Positions 7,960-18,149 of a stretch of 64,000 nucleotides of DNA are shown piece after piece (position 1 is the first letter of the stretch; each line of letters opens with the position of its first letter). The notes beneath the pieces were generated by a model that saw only the letters and a list, made by a program, of their open reading frames with translations, searched no databases and was not told where the DNA came from. The position numbers were made by a program, and so were the translations under genes. The stretch is taken from positions 124,001 through 188,000 of the forward strand of contig JADKDL010000007.1 in the NCBI GenBank assembly GCA_016714605.1. The letters run 5' to 3'. The stretch comes from Bacteroidales bacterium (GTDB lineage Bacteria; Bacteroidota; Bacteroidia; Bacteroidales; UBA1715).

Positions 7960-10950
7960 ATGCAAAATAAAGGAGCGATTAGATTATTTGCGATTTTACT
8001 TGTACTTGCAAGTATATATTCTCTATCATTTACGTATTTTACGCGTACAATTGAAAATCAAGCAACAGAACAGTCTACAGACCCGAAAACGGGTGAGTTG
8101 AATCTCAGGAAGATGAATGAGTATCTAGACTCAATGAGAAGTGAACCGGCGTATTTGTTTGATTTCTTTACTTATTCGGAGTGTAAAGATAAAGAACTAA
8201 ACTTTGGTTTAGACTTAAAAGGGGGTATGAACGTAACCCTAGAAATTTCTGTAGTAGATTTAATCAAAGCTCTAGCAGCAGATCCTAATGATACTATCGT
8301 AATAAACACAGTAGAAAGAGCTCAAAAATTGCAAGAGAACAGCACCGATGGATTTGTAAATCTATTTGGAGTTGCTTTCAATGAATTGTATCCGAATTTA
8401 AGATTGGCTTCTTACTTTTCTACATTAAATAATAAAGACGAACTTTCATATAATTCAAGTAATGAAGATGTTTTAGTTTATTTAAATAAAGAAGCTAAAT
8501 CGGCAATAGACAACTCATTTAATATATTAAGAACTAGGATAGATAGATTTGGGGTTACCCAACCAAACATCCAAAGCTTAGGTAGTGGTAGAATTTTAGT
8601 TGAACTTCCGGGAGTAAAAGATCCGGCTAGGGTTAGAAAACTATTGCAAGGTACTGCTCAATTGGAGTTTTGGGAAACATACGATGCTAAAGATATTTAT
8701 CAATATTTGGTACAAGCTAATAAAATAGTTAGCGATTTAAACAAAATTGAATCTGATTTTCAAGATACTTTAAAGTCAAAAGATAGCACAGTAGCATCGG
8801 TTGATACTACTACTGCCCAAGCAAAAGATACTGCAAAAACAGCATCTTTACTTGACGAAATGAAAAGCGATACTACAAAGAAAGATACTTCTAATTTAAA
8901 TCAAGATGCTGAAGTAGCTCTTTTTAGTAAATTAATGATAACTCCTGATGGGAAAAACTTGTTTTCAGGTCCGGTTGCGGGAGTTTCTCACGTTAAAGAT
9001 ACAGGTACTGTAAATAGCTATTTAGCACTAGAGCAGGTAAAAAGAATAATGCCAAAAGACTTGAAATTCCTATGGACTATCAAGGCTATGGACGAAAGCG
9101 GTAACCTATTCCAATTAATTGCATTAAAACTTCCAAAAGATGGTAAAGCACCGCTTGATGGCGATGCAATAACAAATGCAGGAATTGACTACGCTGATAA
9201 TGCTACAAGTGCTGGTGTATCTATGTCTATGCACTCAGAAGGTGCACAAGTTTGGGCGCGTCTTACAAAAGAAAATATAAATAAATCAATTGCTATTGTT
9301 CTTGATAATTACGTTTATTCATTTCCAAATGTAAACAGCGAAATTACTGGCGGTCGTTCTTCAATTACCGGTAATTTTACCATTAATGAAGCGAGAGACT
9401 TAGCAAACGTATTGAAATCGGGTAAATTACCAGCTCCAGCTAAAATTATTGAAGAAGTTGTTGTTGGTCCATCGCTAGGTAAAGAAGCAATTAGCTCAGG
9501 CTTATGGTCTTTTGCTATTGCATTCTTATTGGTACTGGTTTATATGGTATTCTATTACAATAAAGGTGGATACATTGCAAATCTTGCTTTGTTAACAAAC
9601 GTAGTATTAATATTTGGTGTGCTCGCTTCTTTAGGTGCGGTACTTACCTTACCTGGTATTGCAGGTATCGTTTTAACGATAGGTATGGCGGTAGATGCTA
9701 ATATCTTGATATTTGAACGTATAAAAGAAGAGATGAGACAGGGCAAAGGTCCTAAACTGGCAATAACCGACGGTTATAAAAATGCATATTCAGCAATTAT
9801 AGATGCGAACGTTACAACGTTAATAACAGCTATTATACTTTATATTTTCGGTTCAGGTCCAATTCAAGGTTTTGCTACGACTTTAATTATTGGTATTGTA
9901 ACTTCATTATTCAGTGCAATATTTATTACTAGATTGGTTTTTGAAAGATTATTAGTAAAAAAATCTGAAGTTAAATTAGATACAAAAGCAACAAGAAATT
10001 TCATGCAAAACACTACATTCAATTTTATGGATAGTAGAAAAAAATGGTATGTTGTTTCTGCAATATTACTTACAATAAGTCTCGTATCAATCTTTTCAAA
10101 AGGATGGAATGTTGGTATAGACTTTACCGGAGGTAGAACATATGTAGTAAGACTAGAAAATGCTGCTAATGTAACTGAAATAAGAAATGCACTTGGTGCA
10201 AAAGAAATATTTGGCAATGCTCCAGATGTGAAAATATATGGACAAAACAACCAAGTAAAAATTACAACCAAATATCTTATTGATGACAAATCAAGTGTAA
10301 CAGATAGTATTGTTGAACAAAAATTATTTGAAGGTTTAAAACCAGTACTTGGTTCAACCAATACAATGACAGAGTTTAACGAAAATAATAAAATGAGTTC
10401 GCAAAAAGTAGGTCCTACCATTGCCGATGACATTGTTTGGAGTGCTATACTTGCAGTATTCTTCTCATTGTTGTTTATCTTCTTCTATATCTTTATCAGA
10501 TTTAGAGATTGGAGATTTGGTCTTGGTGCTGTAGGTTCACTTTTCCATGACGTTTTGCTTGTATTGGGTGCTTTCTCTATATTCCACGGAATTTTACCAT
10601 TCTCATTAGAGATTGACCAAGCTTTCATAGCAGCTATTCTTACCGTGATTGGTTATTCAATAAACGATACTGTGGTAGTATTTGACCGTGTGAGGGAATA
10701 TTTCGGAATGGAATCTAAAAAAGATACTAAAACATTACTAAACGATGCCTTGAACTCAACATTGAGTAGAACAATAGGAACATCGCTTACTACATTGATA
10801 GTTTTAGTTGCAATATTTATTTTTGGTGGTGAAACAATTAGAGGTTTTGTTTTCGCAATATTACTTGGTATAGGTGTTGGTACATACTCTTCTATATTTG
10901 TAGCTTCACCAATTGTATATGATACTATGAAGAAGAAAGAAAATAAGTAA
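7960..10950 (+). CDS. secDF: fused protein-export membrane protein SecDF
   Basis: A 996-residue fusion of SecD and SecF, the usual form in Bacteroidota. It uses the proton gradient to pull exported proteins across the inner membrane after SecYEG/SecA. The SecD part has an N-terminal membrane segment (about residues 8-28), the FGLDLKGGMNV motif near residue 86, a large periplasmic head, and a membrane bundle from about residue 515 with IGMAVDANILIFERIKEE. The SecF part begins near residue 687 (FNFMDSRKKW), with NVGIDFTGGR, then the second bundle with GYSINDTVVVFDRVRE. The periplasmic head carries a Ser/Thr/Asp/Lys-rich insertion near residues 255-310. It is monocistronic, bounded by a terminator. 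Confidence 0.98.
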   Translation: MQNKGAIRLFAILLVLASIYSLSFTYFTRTIENQATEQSTDPKTGELNLRKMNEYLDSMRSEPAYLFDFFTYSECKDKELNFGLDLKGGMNVTLEISVVDLIKALAADPNDTIVINTVERAQKLQENSTDGFVNLFGVAFNELYPNLRLASYFSTLNNKDELSYNSSNEDVLVYLNKEAKSAIDNSFNILRTRIDRFGVTQPNIQSLGSGRILVELPGVKDPARVRKLLQGTAQLEFWETYDAKDIYQYLVQANKIVSDLNKIESDFQDTLKSKDSTVASVDTTTAQAKDTAKTASLLDEMKSDTTKKDTSNLNQDAEVALFSKLMITPDGKNLFSGPVAGVSHVKDTGTVNSYLALEQVKRIMPKDLKFLWTIKAMDESGNLFQLIALKLPKDGKAPLDGDAITNAGIDYADNATSAGVSMSMHSEGAQVWARLTKENINKSIAIVLDNYVYSFPNVNSEITGGRSSITGNFTINEARDLANVLKSGKLPAPAKIIEEVVVGPSLGKEAISSGLWSFAIAFLLVLVYMVFYYNKGGYIANLALLTNVVLIFGVLASLGAVLTLPGIAGIVLTIGMAVDANILIFERIKEEMRQGKGPKLAITDGYKNAYSAIIDANVTTLITAIILYIFGSGPIQGFATTLIIGIVTSLFSAIFITRLVFERLLVKKSEVKLDTKATRNFMQNTTFNFMDSRKKWYVVSAILLTISLVSIFSKGWNVGIDFTGGRTYVVRLENAANVTEIRNALGAKEIFGNAPDVKIYGQNNQVKITTKYLIDDKSSVTDSIVEQKLFEGLKPVLGSTNTMTEFNENNKMSSQKVGPTIADDIVWSAILAVFFSLLFIFFYIFIRFRDWRFGLGAVGSLFHDVLLVLGAFSIFHGILPFSLEIDQAFIAAILTVIGYSINDTVVVFDRVREYFGMESKKDTKTLLNDALNSTLSRTIGTSLTTLIVLVAIFIFGGETIRGFVFAILLGIGVGTYSSIFVASPIVYDTMKKKENK

Positions 10951-10973
10951 TACTTTATTAAATAAAAAAAATG

Positions 10974-11011
10974 TAAAAAGAGATTGCTTTTCAAAGCAGT
11001 CTCTTTTTTTT
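10974..11011 (+). terminator. secDF terminator
   Basis: Stem AAAGAGATTGCTTT pairs with AAAGCAGTCTCTTT and is followed by a T run, 24 nt after the secDF stop. Confidence 0.9.
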
Positions 11012-11051
11012 ATATATTTACACTGAAAATCAAAGCAGATAAAATATTTCA

Positions 11052-11909
11052 ATGTCGGTAAACGAACCTAAAATAGAAATAATAGACAAACAAGCTACTA
11101 CAGCTGTTGTAAGAACCTCATTCAGTTCAGACAAAATAAATGTAGATTGGCATACTCACCCTGAGTTTGAAATATTATATATTATTGAAGGTTTTGGAAG
11201 TAGAATTATTGGAGACTCTGTATCATCTTTTGGCGAGGGGATGCTTATGCTCATTGGCTCAAATGTTCCCCACTTAATAAAATCTGATGCGAAATCGATA
11301 AAAAACAAACAACTAATTTTTCAATTTTCAGAAAAACTAATTGCTAAAGATATACTCTATTTTGAAGAGTTTAAATCCATATCAACATTAATTTACAATT
11401 CATATTACGGCATTGATTTTCCAATAGAGTTTAGCAAATCTCTATTAAATAAATTAATAAATCTTACCAATATAAAATCGGAAAAAGTAGTAAGCAATCT
11501 TTTCGAGATTTTAGAAGATTTATCGTTATGCGACAACTACACAACGGTAACAACCTTGCCTTACAAAACAGACAACACTGAAAATACAAGGATAGGAAAA
11601 GTTTACAATTATGTATTGAACAATTACATGCAAGAAATTACCGTTGATAAAGCAGCTAAATTGCTCAATTTGTCTAAACCAGCTTTTTGTAATTATTTCA
11701 AGAAAAAAGTAAACAAACGTTTCACAGAATTTGTGAATGAGATAAGAATAAATAAAGCCTGCATATTACTAAAAGAAACTGATAAAAACATTTCTGAAAT
11801 AAGCTATGAAGTAGGCTTTGTAAATATTTCATATTTTAACAGGTATTTTTTGAAATTGAAAAACATCACCCCTCTAAAATACAGAATAAACAAGTCTATG
11901 TCTCTGTAG
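11052..11909 (+). CDS. AraC-family transcriptional regulator
   Basis: 285 residues. The N-terminal half is a cupin sensor domain with DWHTHPEFEILYIIEG, the usual small-ligand pocket. The C-terminal 100 residues hold two helix-turn-helix motifs: TVDKAAKLLNLSKPAFCNYFKKK, then NISEISYEVGFVNISYFNRYFLK, the canonical AraC signature. Regulators of this layout usually control carbohydrate uptake or catabolism genes, but no such gene is adjacent, so the target is unknown. It stands alone, downstream of the secDF terminator and about 280 nt before another terminator. Confidence 0.93.
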   Translation: MSVNEPKIEIIDKQATTAVVRTSFSSDKINVDWHTHPEFEILYIIEGFGSRIIGDSVSSFGEGMLMLIGSNVPHLIKSDAKSIKNKQLIFQFSEKLIAKDILYFEEFKSISTLIYNSYYGIDFPIEFSKSLLNKLINLTNIKSEKVVSNLFEILEDLSLCDNYTTVTTLPYKTDNTENTRIGKVYNYVLNNYMQEITVDKAAKLLNLSKPAFCNYFKKKVNKRFTEFVNEIRINKACILLKETDKNISEISYEVGFVNISYFNRYFLKLKNITPLKYRINKSMSL

Positions 11910-12187
11910 TTTAGATAAATAAATGATTTGCACAAAAACATCAGAGCAACATCATTAAACCTTAAAGATATTATTATCTACCTTCCAATACTGAATTAAT
12001 AATAAATTTGTATAGTATTTTTTCATATTAGATATTTATTATGCATTGGTTAACAGTAAAAACATTTGTATTTATTAATCGATGTTGCTTTAACAGAACT
12101 AGTCAATTCTATAATGCTATATATAATTACACTATTAATTAGAATTAAGTATTTTTTCTGAGGTAGAGTTGAATTTGGGAAACAATA

Positions 12188-12222
12188 AAAAAGGGTACAG
12201 CTCATTGTAGCGGTACCCTTTT
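12188..12222 (+). terminator. rho-independent terminator
   Basis: AAAAGGGTAC pairs with GTACCCTTTT across a loop of about 15 nt, with a following T-rich tail. It may end the AraC transcript or a short RNA. Confidence 0.75.
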
Positions 12223-12382
12223 ATTATTTTTATAAGGTATAATTTTATTACCAATATATTACAATTTCTTCTGAAGAATATATAATATAAAATTCCAACA
12301 TCATATTCAACAATATTACAATTTAAAAAAAAGAGTAACAGACAATTGTTACTTGAAAATTTCTAAATAAAATAAAAATTAT

Positions 12383-12390
12383 TACCTTTG
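12383..12390 (+). promoter_or_regulatory. candidate promoter for the IPT lipoprotein
   Basis: TACCTTTG matches TAnnTTTG 47 nt before the start codon. Confidence 0.4.
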
Positions 12391-12436
12391 CATTCATACA
12401 ATTAGATGATATTAATTAACAATTAAAGATAAATTC

Positions 12437-13806
12437 ATGAAAGCTATAATGAAAGTAATGTTATTGTTTGTTTTAGGTTCTATATTAATATTTAATTCTT
12501 GTAAAGAAGATGAAACAACTATAGCAAGTGCAGAGATAACATCTATTTCGCCCGAAAGTGCAGGTGAAGGATCGATAATAACAATATCAGGTAAAAATTT
12601 TGTAACAGATACCTCAAAAATTGAAATTACAATAGGCGGTGTTGAGGCCGTAATTGATAGTGTTACGAGTACTTTTATAGATGTTATTGTACCTAAAGGT
12701 GTAAAGTTAGGTAGTTCTGAAATAGTAGTAAAAATAAATGGAACAGTTGTAGAAAATTCTACAGCAATTACAATTATTAATAATCCATTTACAATAACCG
12801 GATTTTCAAAAAAAACAGGTAAAGTTGCTGCAAAAATAAAAATACTAGGTACCAATCTTAATGCAACCGATTTTAAAGTGGTAATGAATAATGGCAGTGA
12901 AAAACTAGTAAAGCAAAAAATACTCTCAGCAGCCGAAGACGGTTCATCAATAGAAATAGAACTTGCACCAAAAACATTTTCTGGTAAATTTGAAATTACA
13001 AGAGTATCAGACAATGTAATGGTAAAATCTGCTGCTTTTACTTATGAATTGACCTACAATGAAGCAGAATTGGTATTAGATAAACCGGGAGATGGTGTGT
13101 TTAATGACTTGTTTTATGCAAATGGAAATATATACGTAGCAGCTACTTCAGCAAGTGGCATTTTAGTTTATAATAACAAGTTTGAAAATATTAACACATT
13201 ATCTGGTTCTGGTATAAGTTATAATTTCTATACTGTATTGGTAAGAAAGAGCGGAGATATTTATTTTACATTATCTAACGATATGTATTTATACAAAGTT
13301 GATGGAAATGATTTTAGTGCTGTTCACACATTCAACTCAAGTGATTATAGAAAAATAGCTGAAAGTAAAGATGAAAGCTTTTTATTGGTTCTTATGGTGA
13401 AGGAACTATATATAAGGAGGAAAATTCAACTTTTAATAATATCATTTCATTGCCGCAAGTAACAAACATTCTTATAGATTATGACAATAATTTAATTGCG
13501 AATACAGAATTGTCAAAATTAGCTAACAAGTATAATATTAGCAATGGATATGCTCAAACAACATTTGCAGACTTTACTGACTCATTATCTGGAAATATTT
13601 TTGATATAGCTAAACATCCTATACAAAAAGAATATGTTTTTTGCTCTAATAGTAGTCATGAAATAGTTAGAATGGTTTCTGAAAAGGTTTGTCAAAAAAT
13701 ATTAACTAAAGAACCTATTAATAGTCCTAGAGAACTAATTTTTGATGGTAACAATGATTTGCTTATACTTAGCGAAACAGGTATTTATCGTTCAATAGTA
13801 GAATAA
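12437..13806 (+). pseudogene. IPT/TIG-domain surface lipoprotein, split by a single missing base
   Basis: Two frames (12437-13462 and 13450-13806) belong to one 456-residue protein. One extra T in the T5 run at 13379-13383 continues the frame as SFFIGSYGEGTIYKEENS into SLPQVTNIL. The N-terminus is a lipoprotein signal with lipobox FNSC (Cys22). Residues about 30-110 form one IPT/TIG Ig-like domain (ITSISPESAGEGSIITISG) and 113-195 a second. The remainder looks like a beta-propeller with repeated strand-turn units. IPT-propeller lipoproteins in Bacteroidota are exposed on the cell surface and often bind glycans. No SusCD pair is adjacent, so the ligand is unknown. Confidence 0.75.
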
Positions 13807-13823
13807 AAAGTTAAAATAGGAAT

Positions 13824-13862
13824 AAAAAGGGGCTGCAAAACAAAGTTTTGCAGCCCCTTTTT
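13824..13862. terminator. bidirectional terminator
   Basis: A near-perfect 18-bp stem (AAAAAGGGGCTGCAAAAC pairing with GTTTTGCAGCCCCTTTTT) lies between the convergent IPT lipoprotein and nspC genes. Confidence 0.9.
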
Positions 13863-13927
13863 ATTCCTATCTATTCGAATTTTTGCAAATTAACTGTTTG
13901 GTTCTGAACATAGAATTCAGAAATAAA

Positions 13928-15095
13928 TCAACTTAGTCTGTTTTTAAAATCGGCGTATGAGAAATCGCGAACCAGTCTGAGCGATTTACTCGTAGAGTTG
14001 TATATATAAATGGCAGGTAACTGAACACCGTTAAACGTTGTGTTTTTCACCATGGTATAAATAGCCATATCGCCAAAAACGAGCTTGTCTCCCACTTTTA
14101 GAGGCTCTTTAAAACTATAATCGCCAATCACATCGCCTGCCAAACAGGTGTTGCCACCAAGTCGATAGAGACATTCAAACTCGCCAACTCCCCCCCCCCC
14201 CATAAGTGGTGGTCTGTAAGGCATTTCAATTACATCGGGCATGTGAGCAGATGCGCTGGTGTCTAGAATTGCTATATCTCTACCATTATTAATAATATCT
14301 AGCACCTCTGTAACGAGTACTCCGGTGTTTAGACCAACAGCTTCGCCCGGTTCCAGATAAATATCAATATCATACTTACTTTTGAAGGTATTTATTTCTT
14401 TTTATTAGGAGTGAAATATCGTAATTGCTTCTAGTAATATGATGTCCGCCACCAAAATTTATCCAAGAAATTTTATCGAAATAGAATGAAAAATCGCGCT
14501 CCACAACCTCTAGGGTGCGTTTAAAGGCATCGCTATTGTGTTGGCAAAGGTTATGTATATGAAGTCCAGATATTCCTTCTAAATCATCTATAGAGGCTTT
14601 AAATGTCTCTAACGGCATACCTAATCTAGAAAACGGAGAACAAGGGTCGTAAATAGGTGTTTTAACCTCTGAATGACCTGGGTTTATTCTTATCCCAGCC
14701 TTTTTTCCGTTTTCAAGTACTGTAGACTTATATTTCTTCCACTGAGCAACAGAATTGAAACTGATATGATCTGCAATTTTTACAATTTGCTTAAAATCAG
14801 CTTCTTTATATGCTGGTGAATAAATATGAACCTCACCGCCAAACTCCTCAGAACCTAATTTAGCTTCATGCAGGGAACTGGCAGTAGTACCCTTTAGATA
14901 ATTACTAATCAGCTTTGACAAACTCCACATAGCAAAACCTTTCAATGCCAAAATAACATGTGCAGGTGTTTGCTTTTGAATATAAGCCAACTTCTGAAGG
15001 TTCTCTTCTAGTTTTACCTCATTTACGATATAACACGGAGTACGTAAGTTCTCTAGTTGTTCACTTGTAAGATCTATTCTACCGAACTCTTCCAT
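13928..15095 (-). pseudogene. nspC: carboxynorspermidine/carboxyspermidine decarboxylase, split by a single extra base
   Basis: A PLP-dependent fold-III decarboxylase that makes spermidine or norspermidine from the carboxy precursor. The N-terminal part has the PLP lysine in LALKGFAMW, GTTASSLHEAKLG, and INPGHSEVKTPIYDPCSPFSRLG. The C-terminal part carries LYRLGGNTCLAGDVIGDY. Removing one base from the T5 run at 14399-14403 (A5 in the gene) joins them as LLIKEINTFKSKYDIDIYLEPGEAVG, giving about 388 residues, the family size. The start at 15095 (MEEFGRID) overlaps the upstream dehydrogenase by about 22 nt; an ATG at 15110 is possible. A G12 run inside the gene (14190-14201) is currently in frame and could slip. 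Confidence 0.85.
14190..14201 (-). repeat. G12 homopolymer tract inside nspC
   Basis: Twelve consecutive C on the plus strand, read as poly-G in nspC, encode four glycines after PPLM. The surrounding sequence is AT-rich, which makes the tract stand out. Its length fits the downstream RLGGNTCLAGD frame. Confidence 0.8.
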
Positions 15096-16276
15096 TCTAC
15101 TATATTCCAAGGTAAACCATATTTATTTAAATCATCCATAAACGGATCAGGATTAAGCTCTTCCATGTTGTAAACACCGGCTTCTTTCCAAATGCTTTGT
15201 AACATCATTTTAGCTCCAATCATTGCCGGTACACCGGTAGTATATGAAATGGCCTGAGAACCAACCTCTTTAAAAGTCTCTGCATGGTCGCAAACATTGT
15301 AGATGAATTTTCTAACAAATTTGCCATCTTTCAAGCCTTCAATAACACAACCAATACAAGTTTTGCCTTCATAATTTTCACCAAGCGAACCTGGATCGGG
15401 CAATACAGCTTTCAAAAATTGTAAAGGAACAATCTTCTGTCCGTTGTATTCAACTTCATCAATTCTAGTCATTCCAACATTTTCTAACACTCTCAAATGG
15501 GTTAGGTATTCTTGTCCAAATGTCATCCAGAAACGAATTTTCTTTAATCCTTTGATATTTAGTGCTAATGATTCCATTTCTTCATGAAACATCAAATACA
15601 TTTCTTTAACACCAACCTCAGGGAAATCAAATCCTTGGTGTACAGAAAGTGGTGGGGTTGTTTTCCACTCGCCATTTTCAAAATATCTGCCTGGTTGAGT
15701 AATTTCTCTAATATTTATTTCAGGGTTGAAATTGGTTGCAAATGCTTTACCATGACTACCTCCGTTGCAATCTACAATATCAATTGAATGAATTTCATCA
15801 AAAAAATGTTTTTGAGCATATGCACAAAATACATTGGTAACTCCCGGATCGAAACCACTACCTAAGAGTGCCATAAGATTTGCATCCTTAAATTTCTGAC
15901 GGTAAGCCCACTGCCAACTATACTCAAAATGTGCTACATCTTTGGGTTCATAGTTTGCAGTATCAAGATAGTGTACTCCTGCTTCAAGACAAGCGTCCAT
16001 GATTGTTAAATCTTGATATGGTAGTGCTAAATTGATAACCATCTGCGGTTTATGCTTCTTAATCAATGCAACTAATAGGGGAACATTATCTGCATCTACC
16101 TGCTCTGTAAGTATAGTTCTGCCATATTTAGCTTTTACACTTTGAGCTATTGCATCGCATTTTGACTTTGTTCTTGAAGCTAAGATAATTTCAGAAAACA
16201 CTTCCGGCATTGCAGCACATTTATGCACAGTTACATTACTCACTCCGCCTGCTCCGATAATAATTACTTTTGACAT
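15074..16276 (-). CDS. carboxynorspermidine/carboxyspermidine dehydrogenase (saccharopine dehydrogenase family)
   Basis: 400 residues. It condenses aspartate semialdehyde with putrescine or diaminopropane using NADPH, giving carboxyspermidine or carboxynorspermidine for NspC. The N-terminal Rossmann motif is IIGAGGVSNVTVHK, with SRTKSKC as the phosphate-recognition arm. GSGFDPGVTNVFCAYAQKH and DCNGGSHGKAF are hallmarks of this branch of the saccharopine dehydrogenase fold. It is the first gene of a two-gene operon, overlapping nspC, which confirms its role in polyamine synthesis rather than lysine metabolism. The gene is intact. Confidence 0.93.
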   Translation of the reverse strand: MSKVIIIGAGGVSNVTVHKCAAMPEVFSEIILASRTKSKCDAIAQSVKAKYGRTILTEQVDADNVPLLVALIKKHKPQMVINLALPYQDLTIMDACLEAGVHYLDTANYEPKDVAHFEYSWQWAYRQKFKDANLMALLGSGFDPGVTNVFCAYAQKHFFDEIHSIDIVDCNGGSHGKAFATNFNPEINIREITQPGRYFENGEWKTTPPLSVHQGFDFPEVGVKEMYLMFHEEMESLALNIKGLKKIRFWMTFGQEYLTHLRVLENVGMTRIDEVEYNGQKIVPLQFLKAVLPDPGSLGENYEGKTCIGCVIEGLKDGKFVRKFIYNVCDHAETFKEVGSQAISYTTGVPAMIGAKMMLQSIWKEAGVYNMEELNPDPFMDDLNKYGLPWNIVEWKSSVE

Positions 16277-16857
16277 AGTGTATGCTAATTTTATATAGTT
16301 TTAGATTTAAATTTTTGCTCGCCAAAGATAGCATAAGAAAAATATTTTATGACAATTTTTTATTTTAAATATTTGATAATAATTAGAAATCAAGGGACAT
16401 GAAATTGTTGGGATAGACCTGCGTGGCTATCTATGAAAACAGATGTTTTTCAAAATTAAAAATCACAGAATTAAAAAATGCATGAACTCATACTTAGATT
16501 GCCTATACATGTTAAATAATATTTACAATTTATAAACTTTCAAACTTCAAAAATTAACATTAATAAAACTTTCAAAAAAGTCAAAAAAAATAACAATACA
16601 GGTTTGATTTTGTGAAAAAATTATACTAATCTCTCATAATGAACTATTTAAAAAATATCAAAAAAAAGAGACTTGCACAAAATTGAACCCTTTTTTTATA
16701 AAATTGAACTATGAGTATACAAAACTATCGTAAGTTTGCAATGGTTGTTTTAGACAAGGTAATTAAGGGTATTACTTTAAAAAACACAAAGGGGATAAGA
16801 AAAAAGCCAGAAGCAAATTGCAACTGGCTTTTTTCGTTTTATAATTTTCGAGAGTAA
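16277..16857. other. 581-nt gene-free stretch
   Basis: Contains the upstream region of the polyamine operon and, on the plus strand, a TAnnTTTG-like box (TAAGTTTG, 16731-16738) about 65 nt before the terminator at 16801. Nothing else is supported. Confidence 0.4.
16801..16834. terminator. terminator downstream of cobT
   Basis: AAAAAGCCAG pairs with CTGGCTTTTT across a 14-nt loop and has T runs in both directions. It lies 24 nt beyond the cobT stop. Confidence 0.8.
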
Positions 16858-17865
16858 TTAATCTTTATTACTCACCCCTGCATCGGCAAAACTTGCCATC
16901 TCATTTAGAAAAGCACAAGCAGATTTAATAATAGGCATAGCTAATGCAGCACCGGTTCCCTCACCCAAACGTAGCCCCAGTTGTAAAATAGGTTTTGCAT
17001 CAAAGTGTTTTAGCATTTTCTGATGCCCTTGCTCATTAGACATGTGACAAAAAACGCAATTGTTTTTAATATTAGGATTAAACGCTTCGGCAGCCAATAA
17101 AGCAGCGGTTGCAATAAAACCATCAATTAGAATAAGCATTTTATTTCTGTACGCTTCAATAATAGCACCTGTCATCATAGCAATTTCGAGCCCTCCGAAG
17201 GTAGCTAAGGTTTCTAAAGCTGTTTTTGGATTGTATTTCTGACTTACTTTCTTAAGTACTTCATGTTTGTGTTTCAGCGCATCCGATTGTAGTCCGGCCC
17301 CCACTCCTATACAATCTTCAATTGGAAGATTCATAAAACGGTGCATAAGCAAAGCACTAGCTGAGGTATTACCAATACCCATTTCGCCAAAAGCAATCGT
17401 ATTTGTGCCCGACTGTGCTTCATTTGTAACCAGTTCAGCTCCCTTATCTAGGGCTGCTTGACAAAGTTGTACATCCATAGCCGGCTCAAGCAGCATGTTT
17501 TTTGTCCCTCTTGCCAGCTTAGCCGAGATAATTGATGCTGTTGCCGGAAAATCGAAATCTACACCTGCATCTACAACCTTTAAACTGATATCGTGCTGAC
17601 GGCAAAATACATTTATGGCAGCTCCGCCCGAAACAAAATTCATAACCATTTGCCATGTTACTTCTTTGGGGTATGGACTAATTTTTTCATCGGTAATTCC
17701 ATGATCGGCTGCAAAAACCAACATACTCGGTCTTAGTATCTGAGGCGATTCTGTTTCTTGTATCATGCCAATCTTAAAAGCCAGTTCTTCTAACAATCCA
17801 AGGGCTCCAAGTGGTTTTGTTTTATTGTCTATTTTGCTTTGTAAAGCTTTTGATAATGTATTCAT
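16858..17865 (-). CDS. cobT: nicotinate-nucleotide-dimethylbenzimidazole phosphoribosyltransferase
   Basis: 335 residues. It transfers phosphoribose from nicotinate mononucleotide to the lower-ligand base (dimethylbenzimidazole or relatives), a late step in cobamide assembly. Family motifs are all present: ALGLLEELA at the N-terminus, FAADHGITDEKISPYP, FVSGGAAINVF, GEMGIGNTSASALL, and LRLGEGTGAALAMP, where Glu302 is the expected catalytic base (equivalent to Glu317 of the Salmonella enzyme). A cobalamin riboswitch sits upstream on the same strand. No other cob gene is adjacent. Confidence 0.96.
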   Translation of the reverse strand: MNTLSKALQSKIDNKTKPLGALGLLEELAFKIGMIQETESPQILRPSMLVFAADHGITDEKISPYPKEVTWQMVMNFVSGGAAINVFCRQHDISLKVVDAGVDFDFPATASIISAKLARGTKNMLLEPAMDVQLCQAALDKGAELVTNEAQSGTNTIAFGEMGIGNTSASALLMHRFMNLPIEDCIGVGAGLQSDALKHKHEVLKKVSQKYNPKTALETLATFGGLEIAMMTGAIIEAYRNKMLILIDGFIATAALLAAEAFNPNIKNNCVFCHMSNEQGHQKMLKHFDAKPILQLGLRLGEGTGAALAMPIIKSACAFLNEMASFADAGVSNKD

Positions 17866-17894
17866 CTGAATTTAAAGTTTCATTTTAATACTTT

Positions 17895-17922
17895 GATAAT
17901 TGATAATTGATAATTGATAATT
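17895..17922 (+). repeat. four tandem copies of a 7-bp unit
   Basis: GATAATT is repeated four times without interruption between cobT and its riboswitch, in the transcribed leader. It is a simple-sequence repeat with no obvious role. Confidence 0.8.
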
Positions 17923-18149
17923 TAATCAAAGCATTGCTACAAATAATTTCCGCACATATTATATATTTTTAACCTTAAACTATCTTCTTAACCAATTGTA
18001 AAAAACACCAGTAACATATTAAAAAAGGAATATTATTTTCAGGAAAGAAAAAAATTTATCCATGAATAAATAAAACATATTTTCAGAACTAGTACTTGAA
18101 ATCAAAAAAATGAAATGTTTTTTCCCCGAAATCATTTCCAAAATTGCAA

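Larger units (their letters stand above)
11910..12436. other. gene-free stretch with an internal terminator
   Basis: No gene is seen. A TAnnTTTG-like box (TAAATTTG, 12003-12010) is followed about 180 nt later by a strong hairpin terminator, so a short non-coding transcript is possible. Another such box, TACCTTTG at 12383-12390, precedes the IPT lipoprotein gene. Confidence 0.4.

Noticed and set aside
9555..10433. Long minus-strand open frames inside secDF
   Set aside because: They are antisense shadows of a well-conserved gene.
16711..16857. A 48-codon plus-strand open frame (MSIQNYRKFAMV)
   Set aside because: It runs straight through the cobT terminator and its C-terminus is only the translated hairpin.
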